64,000 bases of DNA from Kaistia terrae (GTDB taxonomy: Bacteria > Pseudomonadota > Alphaproteobacteria > Rhizobiales > Kaistiaceae), in contig NZ_JAPKNH010000009.1 of NCBI RefSeq assembly GCF_026344005.1, positions 99,089-163,088 of the forward strand. The letters run 5' to 3'. Shown here piece after piece: positions 1-8,713 of this stretch. The position numbers and the translations under genes were made by a program. The notes beneath the pieces were generated by a model. The model was not told the origin of the DNA and did not search any database. It saw only the letters and a list, made by a program, of their open reading frames with translations. Within the stretch, counting starts at the first letter, position 1. Every line of letters starts with the position of its first letter.

Positions 1-687
1 TTCGAAGTGGGCTCTGGCGAGGTCATGGCCCTGGTCGGCGACAATGGTGCGGGCAAGTCGACGCTGATCAAGACCATGTCGGGCGCCCATGCCCCCGACG
101 AGGGCACGATCGAGATGGAAGGCAAGCTCGTCCGCTTCCGCTCGCCGCAGGATGCGTGGGAAAGCGGCATCGCGACGATCTTTCAGGAGCTCGCCCTGGC
201 GGGCAAGATGACCGTCGTCGACAATATTTTCCTGGGGCGGGAAATCCGCAAGCCGGTCCTCGGCATTCCGTTCCTGGACCGGCAGGCCATGCGAAAGCGC
301 ACCGGAGAACTGCTGCAACAGCTCGACGTGCATGTGCCAAGCATCGATTCCTGGGTTGAATCGATGTCCGGCGGCCAGCGTCAGGGCGTGGCGATCGCGC
401 GTGCCCTCAACATGGATGCCCGACTGATCATCATGGACGAGCCGACGGCTGCCCTGGCCGTCGCCGAGGTCCGGAAGGTCCTCGAATTCATCAAGACGTT
501 GCGGACACAGGGAAAGTCCGTCGTGCTGATCTCCCACAATATTCAGGACGTCTTCGAGGTGTCCGACCGTATCTCGGTCATGCGTCATGGACGCTGCATC
601 GCGGTGCGAGAAACCGCGAAGACAACCCCGCAGGAAATCATTGGCCTGATCACCGGTGCCCACGAAGTGCGCGCAGCCGCCTCGTGA
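1..687 (+). CDS. sugar ABC transporter ATP-binding protein (5' partial)
   Basis: This is the ATPase of a carbohydrate ABC importer of the ribose/xylose class, acting on the inner face of the membrane. The reading frame is open from base 1, so the N-terminus lies outside the window. Visible motifs are Walker A GDNGAGKST, the Q-loop region around TIFQELALA, the signature SGGQRQGVAIARAL, Walker B LIIMDEP and the switch His in LISHN. Only one ABC domain is present (about 228 residues), unlike the double-domain RbsA/XylG proteins, so it would work as a homodimer. The binding protein and two permeases follow on the same strand. Family is clear; the substrate is not. Confidence 0.93.
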   Translation, partial: FEVGSGEVMALVGDNGAGKSTLIKTMSGAHAPDEGTIEMEGKLVRFRSPQDAWESGIATIFQELALAGKMTVVDNIFLGREIRKPVLGIPFLDRQAMRKRTGELLQQLDVHVPSIDSWVESMSGGQRQGVAIARALNMDARLIIMDEPTAALAVAEVRKVLEFIKTLRTQGKSVVLISHNIQDVFEVSDRISVMRHGRCIAVRETAKTTPQEIIGLITGAHEVRAAAS

Positions 688-759
688 GCGCGAGAAATCC
701 AACGGACGCCTAAAGCGGTCCGCCACGATGCAACGACATCAACCAGAGGGAAAACCAGA

Positions 760-1746
760 ATGAACAGGATTTTGAAGAGCAGCATACTCGGCCTCCTCGC
801 CGCGACGGCGTTGGCTGTCACGGCGTCGGCGGCGGACAAGGTTCGGGTGGCCTTTGTCCCGCAGATCCAGGGCATCCCTTATTATGTTGCGATGGAAGAG
901 GGGGCGAAGAAGGCCGCGGCAGCCTTTGGCGTCGAGTACATCCAGCAGGGGCCGACCAGCACGAACTCCGCCGACCAGCTCAGGATATTCGAGAGCTTCG
1001 TCAGCCAGGGCGTCAATGTCGTGGGCGTATCGCCCGTCGATGTCGAAACGCTCAAGCCGGCCATCGCAAGCGCCCGCGCCAAGAACATTCACGTCATTAC
1101 CTCCGATGCCGATGCCGTCGGCAGCGAGCGGGAATTCTACGTCGCTCAGGCGATGGATCAGGATCTCGGCTTCACGATCCTCGACGAAATGGTCGAGCGG
1201 ATCGGCGCCGAAGGCAAGATCGCGATCATCTCCGACGCGCCGACGATCGCAAGCCTCAACGCCTGGATCGCGGCGATCAAGGAGCGCGCCACGACGAAGT
1301 ATCCCAAGCTTCAGATCGTGTCGGTTGACCACACCGATGGTACGGCCTCGCGCGCCTTCCAGTTCGCAACCGACGCGATGACCCGCACCCCCGATCTCGG
1401 TGGCATCATCGGCATCGCCTCCACCACCTGCCCAGGCATCGGCCAGGCCGTGGAAGCCGCCGGCAAGCAGGGCCAGATCGTCACGGCAGGGTTCTGCTCG
1501 CCGAACACGGTCAAGGACTACGTCATGAGCGGCGCGATGACGTATTCGGTGCTGTGGAACCCGGCCGACCTTGGCTATCTGACCGTTTGGGCAGGCAAGC
1601 AGGTCGCTGACGGCGTGGCTTTCGAGGAAAGCCCGAAGATCGAGGGTCTGGACGCCAAGGTGCGCTGGTTGAAGGACGAGAAGATCCTGCTTCTCGGTGA
1701 CCCGATGGTCTTCACCAAGGAAAACATCGCGCAGTTCAACTTCTAG
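760..1746 (+). CDS. sugar ABC transporter substrate-binding protein
   Basis: Periplasmic sugar-binding protein of the type 1 (RbsB/XylF-like) family, 328 residues. It begins with a Sec signal peptide of about 25 residues (basic MNRILK, then a hydrophobic stretch ending ASA-ADK). The mature start KVRVAFVPQIQGIPYYVAMEEGAKKAA is the usual first strand and helix of the fold. Later segments such as GVNVVGVSPVD and IIGIASTTCPGIGQAVEAAG match the hinge and second lobe. A GAGGG Shine-Dalgarno lies just upstream. It sits between the ATPase and permeases of the same importer. The ligand cannot be read from sequence; the downstream kinase suggests a monosaccharide or nucleoside-like sugar. Confidence 0.93.
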   Translation: MNRILKSSILGLLAATALAVTASAADKVRVAFVPQIQGIPYYVAMEEGAKKAAAAFGVEYIQQGPTSTNSADQLRIFESFVSQGVNVVGVSPVDVETLKPAIASARAKNIHVITSDADAVGSEREFYVAQAMDQDLGFTILDEMVERIGAEGKIAIISDAPTIASLNAWIAAIKERATTKYPKLQIVSVDHTDGTASRAFQFATDAMTRTPDLGGIIGIASTTCPGIGQAVEAAGKQGQIVTAGFCSPNTVKDYVMSGAMTYSVLWNPADLGYLTVWAGKQVADGVAFEESPKIEGLDAKVRWLKDEKILLLGDPMVFTKENIAQFNF

Positions 1747-1826
1747 GTCTTCGCGACTTCTGAACACGAAATCCCGAGCCGCCGTGCATTCCTGCATGGC
1801 GGCCGGCCCTCTCGCAAGGATCTCAC

Positions 1827-2807
1827 ATGGCTTCCGTGGCGGATACGCGGCCCGCGCTGCGCTTTGTATCTCCGACCGCATCGCGCGAACTGGCCCTCAT
1901 CGCGGCGATCATTCTGGTCTGCACCGTCTTCACGGTGGCTTCCCCCTATTTCCTGAGCGTCAACAATCTCGTCCAGACGATGCGCGCTGGCCTTGAGCTC
2001 TCGATCGTTTCGGCCGGCATGACGCTCGTGATCATCATGGGCGGCATTGATGTCAGCGTCGGGGGCATCGTCGCCGTTTCGGCGATCGTGATCGGCAAGG
2101 CCTATCAGGCCGGCCTGCCGGTCTATGTGGTGACACCGCTGGGTCTGATGGCGGGAACGGCGCTGGGCGCGTTCAACGGCTTCGTGACGACCAAGCTCAA
2201 GGTCCCGCCGATCATCGCCACCCTCGGCTCGATGTATATTTTCTCGGCGATCATGTTCCTCGTCATCGGTGGCGCATGGATCTCCGGCTTGCCTGGCACG
2301 CTTTCCCCGCTGGTCAATGGCTGGCTGGGCTTCTTGCCGGCATCGGCGCTGGTGATCGCCGTCGTCTATGCCATTGCCTGGGTCTTGTTGCGCAAACTGC
2401 CCTACGGCAACCATCTCTACGCCATCGGTTGCAGCGAGCCATCGGCCCGCCTCGTCGGCATCAATGTCGACCGCACCAAGATCCTGACCTATGCGTTTCT
2501 TGGCCTTCTCGCGGGCCTCGCCGCGCTGCTCTACGTGGCGCGCATGCGCAATGTCGAAATCAATATCGGCACGACCATCGCGCTCGAAGCCATTGCCGCC
2601 ACCATTCTTGGCGGCACAAGCATTCGGGGTGGCGTCGGCAGCCTGCTTGGCACGCTGCTGGGCGTCGTCTTCATACGCATCATGCAGAACGGCCTGGTGC
2701 TTATGGGCATCTCCTCTCTCTGGGAAACCGTCATCATCGGATCGCTTCTGATCTGCGTGCTGACCGCCGACGCTCTGCGCAATCGCAACAATCCGAGGGC
2801 CCAATGA
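1827..2807 (+). CDS. sugar ABC transporter permease (first)
   Basis: Inner-membrane permease of the RbsC/XylH family (BPD_transp_2), 326 residues with about eight to ten hydrophobic segments. The family's conserved stretch is seen as GMTLVIIMGGIDVSVGGIVA near residue 65, and the C-terminal ILGGTSIRGGVGSLLGTLLGVVFI contains the GGTS..GG motif that faces the ATPase. Its stop overlaps the start of the second permease (ATGA), so the two are translationally coupled and probably form a heterodimeric channel. Confidence 0.93.
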   Translation: MASVADTRPALRFVSPTASRELALIAAIILVCTVFTVASPYFLSVNNLVQTMRAGLELSIVSAGMTLVIIMGGIDVSVGGIVAVSAIVIGKAYQAGLPVYVVTPLGLMAGTALGAFNGFVTTKLKVPPIIATLGSMYIFSAIMFLVIGGAWISGLPGTLSPLVNGWLGFLPASALVIAVVYAIAWVLLRKLPYGNHLYAIGCSEPSARLVGINVDRTKILTYAFLGLLAGLAALLYVARMRNVEINIGTTIALEAIAATILGGTSIRGGVGSLLGTLLGVVFIRIMQNGLVLMGISSLWETVIIGSLLICVLTADALRNRNNPRAQ

Positions 2808-3784
2808 TGTCACGCCTGGCCGGACTTCGTGCCGGCGACCCCTTGCGGGCCCGCCTGTTCATGCTGCTCGCCTTGTGGCTCGTCGCCATTGTGGTGATGA
2901 GCTTGCTATCTCCCTACTTCCTGCGCGCAAGCACCGTTCCCTACCTCCTGCAATATGTGCCGATCCTCGGCCTGCTCGGGCTCGGGCAGACCCTGGTGAT
3001 CCTCGGCGGTGGGCCCGGTATCGATCTTTCGGTGGGCTCGATTGTCTCGCTCGTTGGCGTCGCGGTCGGTGGTCTTTTCGTCCTCGGCGTCGACATCTGG
3101 CTCGCCTCGGCGCTCGGCTTGATGCTCGGCGCGCTGCTTGGATTCGTGAACGGCGTTTTGGTCAACGTCCTGCGTATTCCCTCCCTGATGGCGACGCTTG
3201 CGACCATGTTCGCGTTTGGCGGGTTGGCCCTTGCCACGACATTGGGCAGTCCGATCGGCGGATTGCCCGCCGAATTCGGCTGGCTCGGGCAAGGACGGAC
3301 GCTGGGCCTGCCGAACGCCTTTCTCTTCGTCCTGCTGCCGGTGGCCGTCATCCTGCATGTCATGATCACGCGAACCACGATCGGTCGCCATATCGTCGCT
3401 TGCGGCAATGACGATCGCGCAGCCCATCTCTCGGGCTTGCCGGTCGTCCGAATTCGCGTCGGTCTCTATGTCCTGTCCGGTGTGCTCGCAGCACTCGGCA
3501 GCATCATCGCCATGTCATGGTTCCTGGCGGCGCGACCGGACGCGGGCAAAGGCATGGAGCTGCTTGCCGTGACGATCGCGGTTCTGGGCGGTACCCATAT
3601 CTTCGGCGGAACGGGCGGCGTTCCCGGCACGATCATCGCCATCCTGATCGTCACCACCCTGCAGATCGGCCTGCAGCTCGCCAATATTTCCGCAGCCTGG
3701 CAACTGGGTCTGATCGGCGTTCTCCTGATCGTGTCCGTATCGCGCTTGTCGCTATGGCGCCGGGTGAAAGGCGCGAGAGCGTAA
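2804..3784 (+). CDS. sugar ABC transporter permease (second)
   Basis: Second RbsC/XylH-like permease, 326 residues, starting at the ATG that overlaps the stop of the first (ATGATG at 2804; a second ATG follows at 2807). The conserved LGQTLVILGGGPGIDLSVGSIVSLVG and the C-terminal AVLGGTHIFGGTGGVPGTIIA motifs are present. Multiple membrane segments span the whole length. The open frame extends upstream to 2276, but that part is antiparallel noise inside the first permease. It ends TAATG, overlapping the kinase start by one base. Confidence 0.93.
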   Translation: MMSRLAGLRAGDPLRARLFMLLALWLVAIVVMSLLSPYFLRASTVPYLLQYVPILGLLGLGQTLVILGGGPGIDLSVGSIVSLVGVAVGGLFVLGVDIWLASALGLMLGALLGFVNGVLVNVLRIPSLMATLATMFAFGGLALATTLGSPIGGLPAEFGWLGQGRTLGLPNAFLFVLLPVAVILHVMITRTTIGRHIVACGNDDRAAHLSGLPVVRIRVGLYVLSGVLAALGSIIAMSWFLAARPDAGKGMELLAVTIAVLGGTHIFGGTGGVPGTIIAILIVTTLQIGLQLANISAAWQLGLIGVLLIVSVSRLSLWRRVKGARA

Positions 3785-4752
3785 TGTCCATGATCGATGT
3801 TCTGTGCATCGGGGATCTCGATGTCGATATGTTCATCTCGGTTCCGGAAATCCCCGGCTTCGACCAAAAAGTTTCTGGCCGCAATCGCGGCCAGATGCCG
3901 GGCGGCATGTCCGCCAATTGCGCGGTCGCCGTCGCGCGCCTCGGCCTGAACAGCAGGCTGCTCGCGGCCGTTGGCAGGGATGCGTCCGGAGCTTTCGCTG
4001 TCGGCAAGATTCGGGGCGAAGGCGTCGATGTCGATCATCTCGTCTATCGCGACGACGCCGATACCTTCATGTGCGTCGTCATGCTCTCGCCCTCGGGCGA
4101 GAAGTCGCTGATCAAGCTTGAAACCGATGCCTACCTGCCGCGTCCCGGCGAGGTGACGGCGGATGCTTTCGAGGGTGTGCGCCATCTCCATTTGACCTAT
4201 GGCCAGCCCGAGCTTGCCCGGGTCGCGCTCAGCATGGCGGCCGAGCGGGGTATTTCCACATCGCTCGATCTGGAGCCGCCGGACATCGTGCGCAATCCGC
4301 ACCTTCTCCGCTCGATCCTGCCCATGGTCGACACGCTGTTTCTCAACCGCGAAGCACTCGGCAAGGCCGAGAGCGCGCTGGGCGAAGCGCTGGTTCCGGC
4401 TCATCTGCGCCAGAACGGCGAAATCATCGTGACGCTCGGCGCTGGAGGATGCCGGCGGCTGGCGACCGGCAGCGTGGAGGAGGTGCCCGGTTTCGAGGTT
4501 CGCACCGTGGACACGACCGGTGCTGGAGACTGCTTTGCCGGCGCGTATCTCGCAGCGCGGCTGACGGGCGTGGAGCCGGTGGACGCCATGACACGCGCCA
4601 ACGCGGCCGCCGCCCTGGCGACGCTTGAGGTGGGTTCACAGACCGGGATGCCGGACCGCGCGGCGGTCGAGGCATTCATGCAGGAACGGATCGGCCGTTC
4701 CCGCGAGACGTCAGCCGAGACGTCAGAATTGAGTGGAGAATTGCATGCCTGA
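3784..4752 (+). CDS. PfkB-family carbohydrate kinase
   Basis: Cytoplasmic ATP-dependent sugar or nucleoside kinase of the ribokinase/PfkB family, 322 residues. The N-terminal substrate-binding signature is visible as GGMSANCAVAVARLG (residues about 39-53), and the catalytic C-terminal signature as DTTGAGDCFAGAYLAA, where the Asp of GAGD is the general base. The start chosen overlaps the permease stop by one base (TAATG). Its place in the transport operon suggests it phosphorylates the imported sugar or a derivative. The IF-2B-fold protein immediately downstream recalls nucleoside and ribose-phosphate pathways, where a PfkB kinase makes ribose-1,5-bisphosphate, but that is inference. Confidence 0.9.
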   Translation: MSMIDVLCIGDLDVDMFISVPEIPGFDQKVSGRNRGQMPGGMSANCAVAVARLGLNSRLLAAVGRDASGAFAVGKIRGEGVDVDHLVYRDDADTFMCVVMLSPSGEKSLIKLETDAYLPRPGEVTADAFEGVRHLHLTYGQPELARVALSMAAERGISTSLDLEPPDIVRNPHLLRSILPMVDTLFLNREALGKAESALGEALVPAHLRQNGEIIVTLGAGGCRRLATGSVEEVPGFEVRTVDTTGAGDCFAGAYLAARLTGVEPVDAMTRANAAAALATLEVGSQTGMPDRAAVEAFMQERIGRSRETSAETSELSGELHA

Positions 4753-5722
4753 GCGCCGCTTCGACCATATTGGCGAGCTCGAACTGCTCGGACTGACGCC
4801 GCCCGACGAGACCACGATGCACTTTCTCTGGCAGATCGTCGACGAGGGCGTGCTCGGCGCGAGCCGTCACGTTCAGCTAGCCAACCAGCTCATCCTGCAC
4901 CTGATTGACAGCGGCGATGACGGCGTGCGGCGCGCAAGGCTGGTCGCGGATTTTATCTCGCGAACGAGAGGCCATGACACGCCGGTCATCGGCAATAGCC
5001 TCCGTATCCTGCTGGCGGGATTGGACGACATCCCCGCCGACCGGCAGGCGGAGACCTTGAGGACGCTTGTCGCCAATTGGGATCAAGCCGCGGCCACCCG
5101 CAAGAAAACGCTGGTGGAGACGGCGGTGCGCCATCTTTCCGATGTGCGCGGCATCATGGCGTTCGACTATTCGAGCACGGTCTCCGCCATCGTCATCGCT
5201 CTTGTCGAGCACAGGAGCGATGTGCGGATCGTCGTGCCTGAAAGCCGGGCCATTGCCGGCGGCGCGCGCTATCTCGAGGAGTTCCTGCCGCACGGCTTGC
5301 CTGTCGATTTCATCCCGGATGCCGCCATTGAGCATGGTTTGATGCGGTGCGACGCGGCCCTGTTCGGCGTCGAGACCCTGCGCGCGGATGGGAGCTTCCT
5401 CAACACGATCGGCAGCCGCATGATCGCTCGCCTGGCGGCGGCGATGGGTGTCGAGATCTACGGCGCGACGGATCTGATGAAGCTGGATCAGCGCAGCTAT
5501 GGCGGCCACCGGCCGACACCCGCCTTGCGGAGCTACGATACGATCCTCAAGGGCGGACTCTCGATCGACGGGCTGGAGCGCGCGACCACCACCGCGCCCG
5601 AGCTGGACGTTGTGCCGGCAGACCTCACGACCGCTCTTTTCACGGAATATGGCGTCGTGCCCCCGTCGGCAATCTGGTCCCTGGGCCGTCTGACATTTGG
5701 AATCGGCGAGAACTCGCGATGA
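4745..5722 (+). CDS. IF-2B/ribose-1,5-bisphosphate isomerase-fold protein
   Basis: 325-residue member of the superfamily that holds eIF2B subunits, MtnA (methylthioribose-1-phosphate isomerase) and archaeal ribose-1,5-bisphosphate isomerase. The C-terminal Rossmann-like half shows the family pattern: FDYSSTVSAIVIALVE (140-155), VVPESRAIAGGARYL (163-177), ALFGVETLRADGSFLNTIGS (205-224). The isomerases have Cys in the THC.. segment and Asp in GAD.; here those places hold Tyr142 and Glu210, so the standard catalytic pair is missing. ATG 4745 is preceded by GGAG at good spacing; an upstream GTG at 4733 lies inside the kinase gene. It overlaps the SIS gene by ATGA. The function in this operon is unknown. 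Confidence 0.8.
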   Translation: MPERRFDHIGELELLGLTPPDETTMHFLWQIVDEGVLGASRHVQLANQLILHLIDSGDDGVRRARLVADFISRTRGHDTPVIGNSLRILLAGLDDIPADRQAETLRTLVANWDQAAATRKKTLVETAVRHLSDVRGIMAFDYSSTVSAIVIALVEHRSDVRIVVPESRAIAGGARYLEEFLPHGLPVDFIPDAAIEHGLMRCDAALFGVETLRADGSFLNTIGSRMIARLAAAMGVEIYGATDLMKLDQRSYGGHRPTPALRSYDTILKGGLSIDGLERATTTAPELDVVPADLTTALFTEYGVVPPSAIWSLGRLTFGIGENSR

Positions 5723-6744
5723 ACACGATGATGAAGAACGAGATTGCGGCGCAGGCGGACCTTTTGCCAGGTCTCCAGCCGCTTCTGGCTGCGGCTGCCG
5801 ATGCGTTGCCCCGTGCAAAAGGCCGGATTCTGGTGGGCGGTTGCGGAGATTCCGCCTTTGCCCCCGAGGCGCTGCTCGAGGTCTTTCGGCGCTTTGGGAT
5901 TGCCATCGAGCCACGCACATCGATGCAACTCGCCCATTTCACGCGCTTCGAGGAGAACGACACGGTTGTGCTCTCGTCGATCTCGGGTGGCACAAAGCGG
6001 ACCGTGGAAGCGGCAGATGTCGCCAGGGCAAGCGGAGCCCGTGTCATCGCGGTCACCTGCAATGCCGAGAGCGCCCTCGCGAAGGCCAGCGCGGCCGCCG
6101 TCATCCTGCCGTTTGCGCCGCTATCCAGAAAGACGCCGCACACGCTGGACTATGCCATTACGCTGCTGGCGCTCGCCGAAATCGGACGAAGCCAGGCTGG
6201 CCTGCCTGCGGACACCTTGGCGTCAAGCGTTGCCGATATCGCCGCGAGACTTGCGCAAGCCGATACCGCGGCTCGTCCCATCGCCGACGCATACCGGTCG
6301 GAAGGCAAGATCTTCTTTCTGGGTGCAGGAGAGGATCGAGGCACGGCCGATTACGCCGCTGCAAAATTCCATGAAGCTGGCGGGCTGGTTGCCATCTCGG
6401 CGGAGTCTGAGAATTTCGTCCACGGCATGAATTTCATGCTGGAGCCGGAAGATACGCTCGTCGTCGTTGCTTCGTCACCTGCCGCCAAGAGGCGTGGCCG
6501 CGAAATCGTCGAAGCGTTCGAGACGCTGTCGACGGCCTTCTTGCTGACGGTTGGCGATGAGGAGCTTGCCAAGGCGGACGATGCTTCCGTGGCATTCTCC
6601 CAGCTCCTCGATCAAACCTTCACCCTGCAATACGCCTGCCTCCACGCTGCAAATCGCCTGGGATTGAAGCTGGAAGAGCCGCGAGCGGGCTGCCAGAACG
6701 GAAAAATACATCTGGCCGCCCAATCGAGAGCAATGGAAAGCTGA
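5719..6744 (+). CDS. SIS-domain sugar-phosphate isomerase-like protein
   Basis: 341-residue protein with two SIS (sugar isomerase) domains, the architecture of GlmS C-terminal halves, AgaS and related aldose-ketose isomerases or deaminases. The first domain shows RILVGGCGDSAFAPEALLEVF and the phosphate-binding serine region VVLSSISGGTKRT (about residues 91-103). The second begins GKIFFLGAGEDRGTADYAAAKFHEA and has VASSPAAKRR. The start is the ATG overlapping the stop of the IF-2B-like gene. It is the last gene of the operon. The SIS fold is clear; the sugar is unknown. Confidence 0.85.
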   Translation: MNTMMKNEIAAQADLLPGLQPLLAAAADALPRAKGRILVGGCGDSAFAPEALLEVFRRFGIAIEPRTSMQLAHFTRFEENDTVVLSSISGGTKRTVEAADVARASGARVIAVTCNAESALAKASAAAVILPFAPLSRKTPHTLDYAITLLALAEIGRSQAGLPADTLASSVADIAARLAQADTAARPIADAYRSEGKIFFLGAGEDRGTADYAAAKFHEAGGLVAISAESENFVHGMNFMLEPEDTLVVVASSPAAKRRGREIVEAFETLSTAFLLTVGDEELAKADDASVAFSQLLDQTFTLQYACLHAANRLGLKLEEPRAGCQNGKIHLAAQSRAMES

Positions 6745-7092
6745 AATAGAAGGCCCTTCAGCGCCTTGCCGGGCCCGGAGTTTCCAGCGGGGGGAAGCGC
6801 TACCCGACGATGTGCGCCACATGCTTGTCAACGCAGCGCGCGAACGCGGGATCGGTCCGTCCGAGCTGAAGCGTTCTGCCTGTAGGCGTTGAGCTCTTCT
6901 GCCATTTCTACCGCGGGGACCATACCCGAGAGGAACATTGTCCCTCTTGGGCCACCGCGGGGGCGTCGACCACAGAAGCGGTCCTCAACTCGAATTGGAG
7001 AGCCTGATAGCGGCGTATTTATACGCTGTGGGCGCCCGGGTTCCGACCCTTCGAAATGCGCTTCGGCGTCGCTGGGACGGGTGGATCCCAAA
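6745..7092. other. intergenic region with no supported gene
   Basis: Between the sugar operon and the tRNA-derived att site. Short overlapping frames exist on both strands but have no recognisable protein, no good ribosome-binding site and no repeat. I see no gene here. Confidence 0.5.
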
Positions 7093-7096
7093 AAGC

Positions 7097-7132
7097 AAAA
7101 GCCCCGCATCCTATTCGGAATACGGGGCTTTT
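7097..7132. terminator. bidirectional hairpin terminator left of the island
   Basis: Perfect inverted repeat AAAAGCCCCG (7097-7106) and CGGGGCTTTT (7123-7132), with A- and T-runs on both sides. It lies 8 bp outside the left att repeat, in the place where the 3' trailer of tRNA-Leu would have been before the island entered. I infer that it was the native terminator of that tRNA. Confidence 0.75.
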
Positions 7133-7140
7133 TGCAGAAC

Positions 7141-7157
7141 TGGTGCCCAGAAGAGGA
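7141..7157 (+). repeat. attL: left direct repeat of the genomic island
   Basis: TGGTGCCCAGAAGAGGA is identical to bases 26173-26189, the 3'-terminal 17 nt (CCA included, complement) of tRNA-Leu. The match ends after 17 bases on both sides. This is the expected footprint of a tyrosine integrase that recombines at the 3' end of a tRNA gene. It marks the left end of the island. Confidence 0.85.
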
Positions 7158-7479
7158 TCGGGCATATCCGCCATCAGTACATTGAAATCATTGAAGAATT
7201 TCGAGAGTCCGATGACGTCTGTATAGCAGTCGTGTTGGGCGCGAGCAACAGTCCGAAAAGACCCGCCTCCCGGGGGGGCTTTCATTGGAATGACTTTTGT
7301 CGCGCCGGTCAGAAGAAGCTGGCTTTGCGCTAGGGACGCCGTGGACGAAGGCTCACGTGTGAGCATCATCCAACTGATCCACCGGCTTTTGGATTTGCCG
7401 GTGAGGTGCTGGATCCAGCAGAATGTCGATACGGAGCGTCGAGTACGCATGCCGGCAGTGGGGCAGGGGATACAGGGGC
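7158..7479. other. left end of island, no supported gene
   Basis: About 320 bp between attL and the phosphatase. There is a GC-rich imperfect hairpin near 7255-7282 (GACCCGCCTCCC..GGGGGGGC) but no convincing gene. It could hold integrase arm sites, though I found no repeated arm motif. Confidence 0.4.
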
Positions 7480-8403
7480 ATGGCAGGCTACGACGTTATT
7501 GGGGACATCCACGGCCATGCGGATGCTCTGCAACGGCTTCTCGGGGCTATGGGCTACGAGCGACGCGATGGCGTCTATCGACATCCCACGCGCACGGTGG
7601 TGTTCGCGGGAGACTTCATTGACCGGGGCCCGCAGCAACGAGAGGTGTTATCCGTCGCGCGGCCGATGGTGGAGATGGGCTCCGCTCAAGCCGTCATGGG
7701 CAATCACGAGTTCAATGCAATTGCTTGGGCGACCGCTGACGGGAAGGGCAGTCACCTTCGGCCCAGAACTCCCAAGAACAATCACCAGCATAGCGTCTTT
7801 CTGGAGCAGGTCGGGGCCGGCTCAAGCGCCCACGCTGAGGCGGTCGCATGGTTTATGACTTTGCCGCTGTGGCTGGACCTGAACGGGCTGCGCGTGGTCC
7901 ACGCTTGCTGGCATCAAGCCTCACGGAAGGCTCTGGCCGGCTGCGTGGATGCGCAGGCTCGCTTGACGGAGCAGGGTTTGCATGAAGTCCACGACCGGGG
8001 GAGTGCCGCTTATCAAGCGGCAGAAGTTCTTCTGAAAGGGCCCGAAGCCCGGCTACCAGAAGGCCATACCTTCCACGATAAGGATGGGCACCTTCGATAC
8101 GACGTGCGGCTGCGCTGGTGGGATCCATCCGCAATTACATTCCGGTCCGCTGCTTTGGGGATGGAAGGGCGCGAGGCGGACCTGCCCATGAGTCCTGTCC
8201 CCACCGCCTTCCACTATGCAGACGAGACGCCCGTCTTGTTCGGTCATTACTGGATGTCGGGCGAGCCGCGTATTCTCAGCCCGCGAGCGTCTTGTTTGGA
8301 TTTCAGCGTGGCCCGAGATGGGGTCCTTGCCGCTTACCGCTGGTCTGGTGAGGCCGAGTTACAGTCCGAAAATTTGATGTGGGTACAGCCTGAAGCTCCA
8401 TGA
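7480..8403 (+). CDS. metallophosphoesterase (serine/threonine phosphatase-like)
   Basis: Calcineurin-like metallophosphatase of 307 residues. All core metal-binding motifs are present: GDIHGH (residues 8-13), GDFIDRG (44-50) and GNHEFN (74-79). This arrangement matches bacterial PrpE, ApaH and PPP-type phosphatases, which hydrolyse phosphoproteins or Ap4A. The ATG at 7480 has AGGGG before it and begins directly with the first beta strand; an upstream GTG at 7423 adds 19 atypical residues. It is the first gene inside the island and stands alone. Family is sure; substrate is not known. Confidence 0.87.
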   Translation: MAGYDVIGDIHGHADALQRLLGAMGYERRDGVYRHPTRTVVFAGDFIDRGPQQREVLSVARPMVEMGSAQAVMGNHEFNAIAWATADGKGSHLRPRTPKNNHQHSVFLEQVGAGSSAHAEAVAWFMTLPLWLDLNGLRVVHACWHQASRKALAGCVDAQARLTEQGLHEVHDRGSAAYQAAEVLLKGPEARLPEGHTFHDKDGHLRYDVRLRWWDPSAITFRSAALGMEGREADLPMSPVPTAFHYADETPVLFGHYWMSGEPRILSPRASCLDFSVARDGVLAAYRWSGEAELQSENLMWVQPEAP

Positions 8404-8713
8404 AGCCGTTGGCTCCACCGAAGCTAACCCATCACCCCATGGCAGTGATCGATTTGTATCGGCAGAAAAATCTCTTAGCTGACCTCGATGAGTAGCGTTC
8501 CTCCGTCCCCCCGTACCCCGCCCATGGATCACGTGAAGCGTTCCTCTTGAAAGGCGGACACTGCGTTTGTTGGGGGGGGGCGGCTCCATCGCCGACATCG
8601 AGAAGCTGGATCGCAGCCAGACGAGACTGCTCTTCGTACCCATACGGAAAACCCGTACATTGTCGCGTGCCTGAAGCCGAGGAAATGTGCGGTGTTCAGG
8701 AGGGCCGATTTGC
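8404..8713. other. intergenic region with a nine-G tract, no supported gene
   Basis: No clear gene. A run of nine G (8572-8580) sits in a short open frame that could read GGSIADIEKLDRSQTRLLF before stopping near 8672. This may be a relic of a gene, but no intact start or family can be shown. Confidence 0.4.

Noticed and set aside
739..1881. Long minus-strand frame of 380 codons opposite the binding-protein gene
   Set aside because: It mirrors the codon structure of a well-supported sugar-binding protein, has low-complexity Arg/Asp composition and no ribosome site.
2276..2803. N-terminal extension of the second permease
   Set aside because: The extension reads the first permease out of frame. 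The ATG at 2804 overlaps the stop of the first gene and gives a normal permease start.
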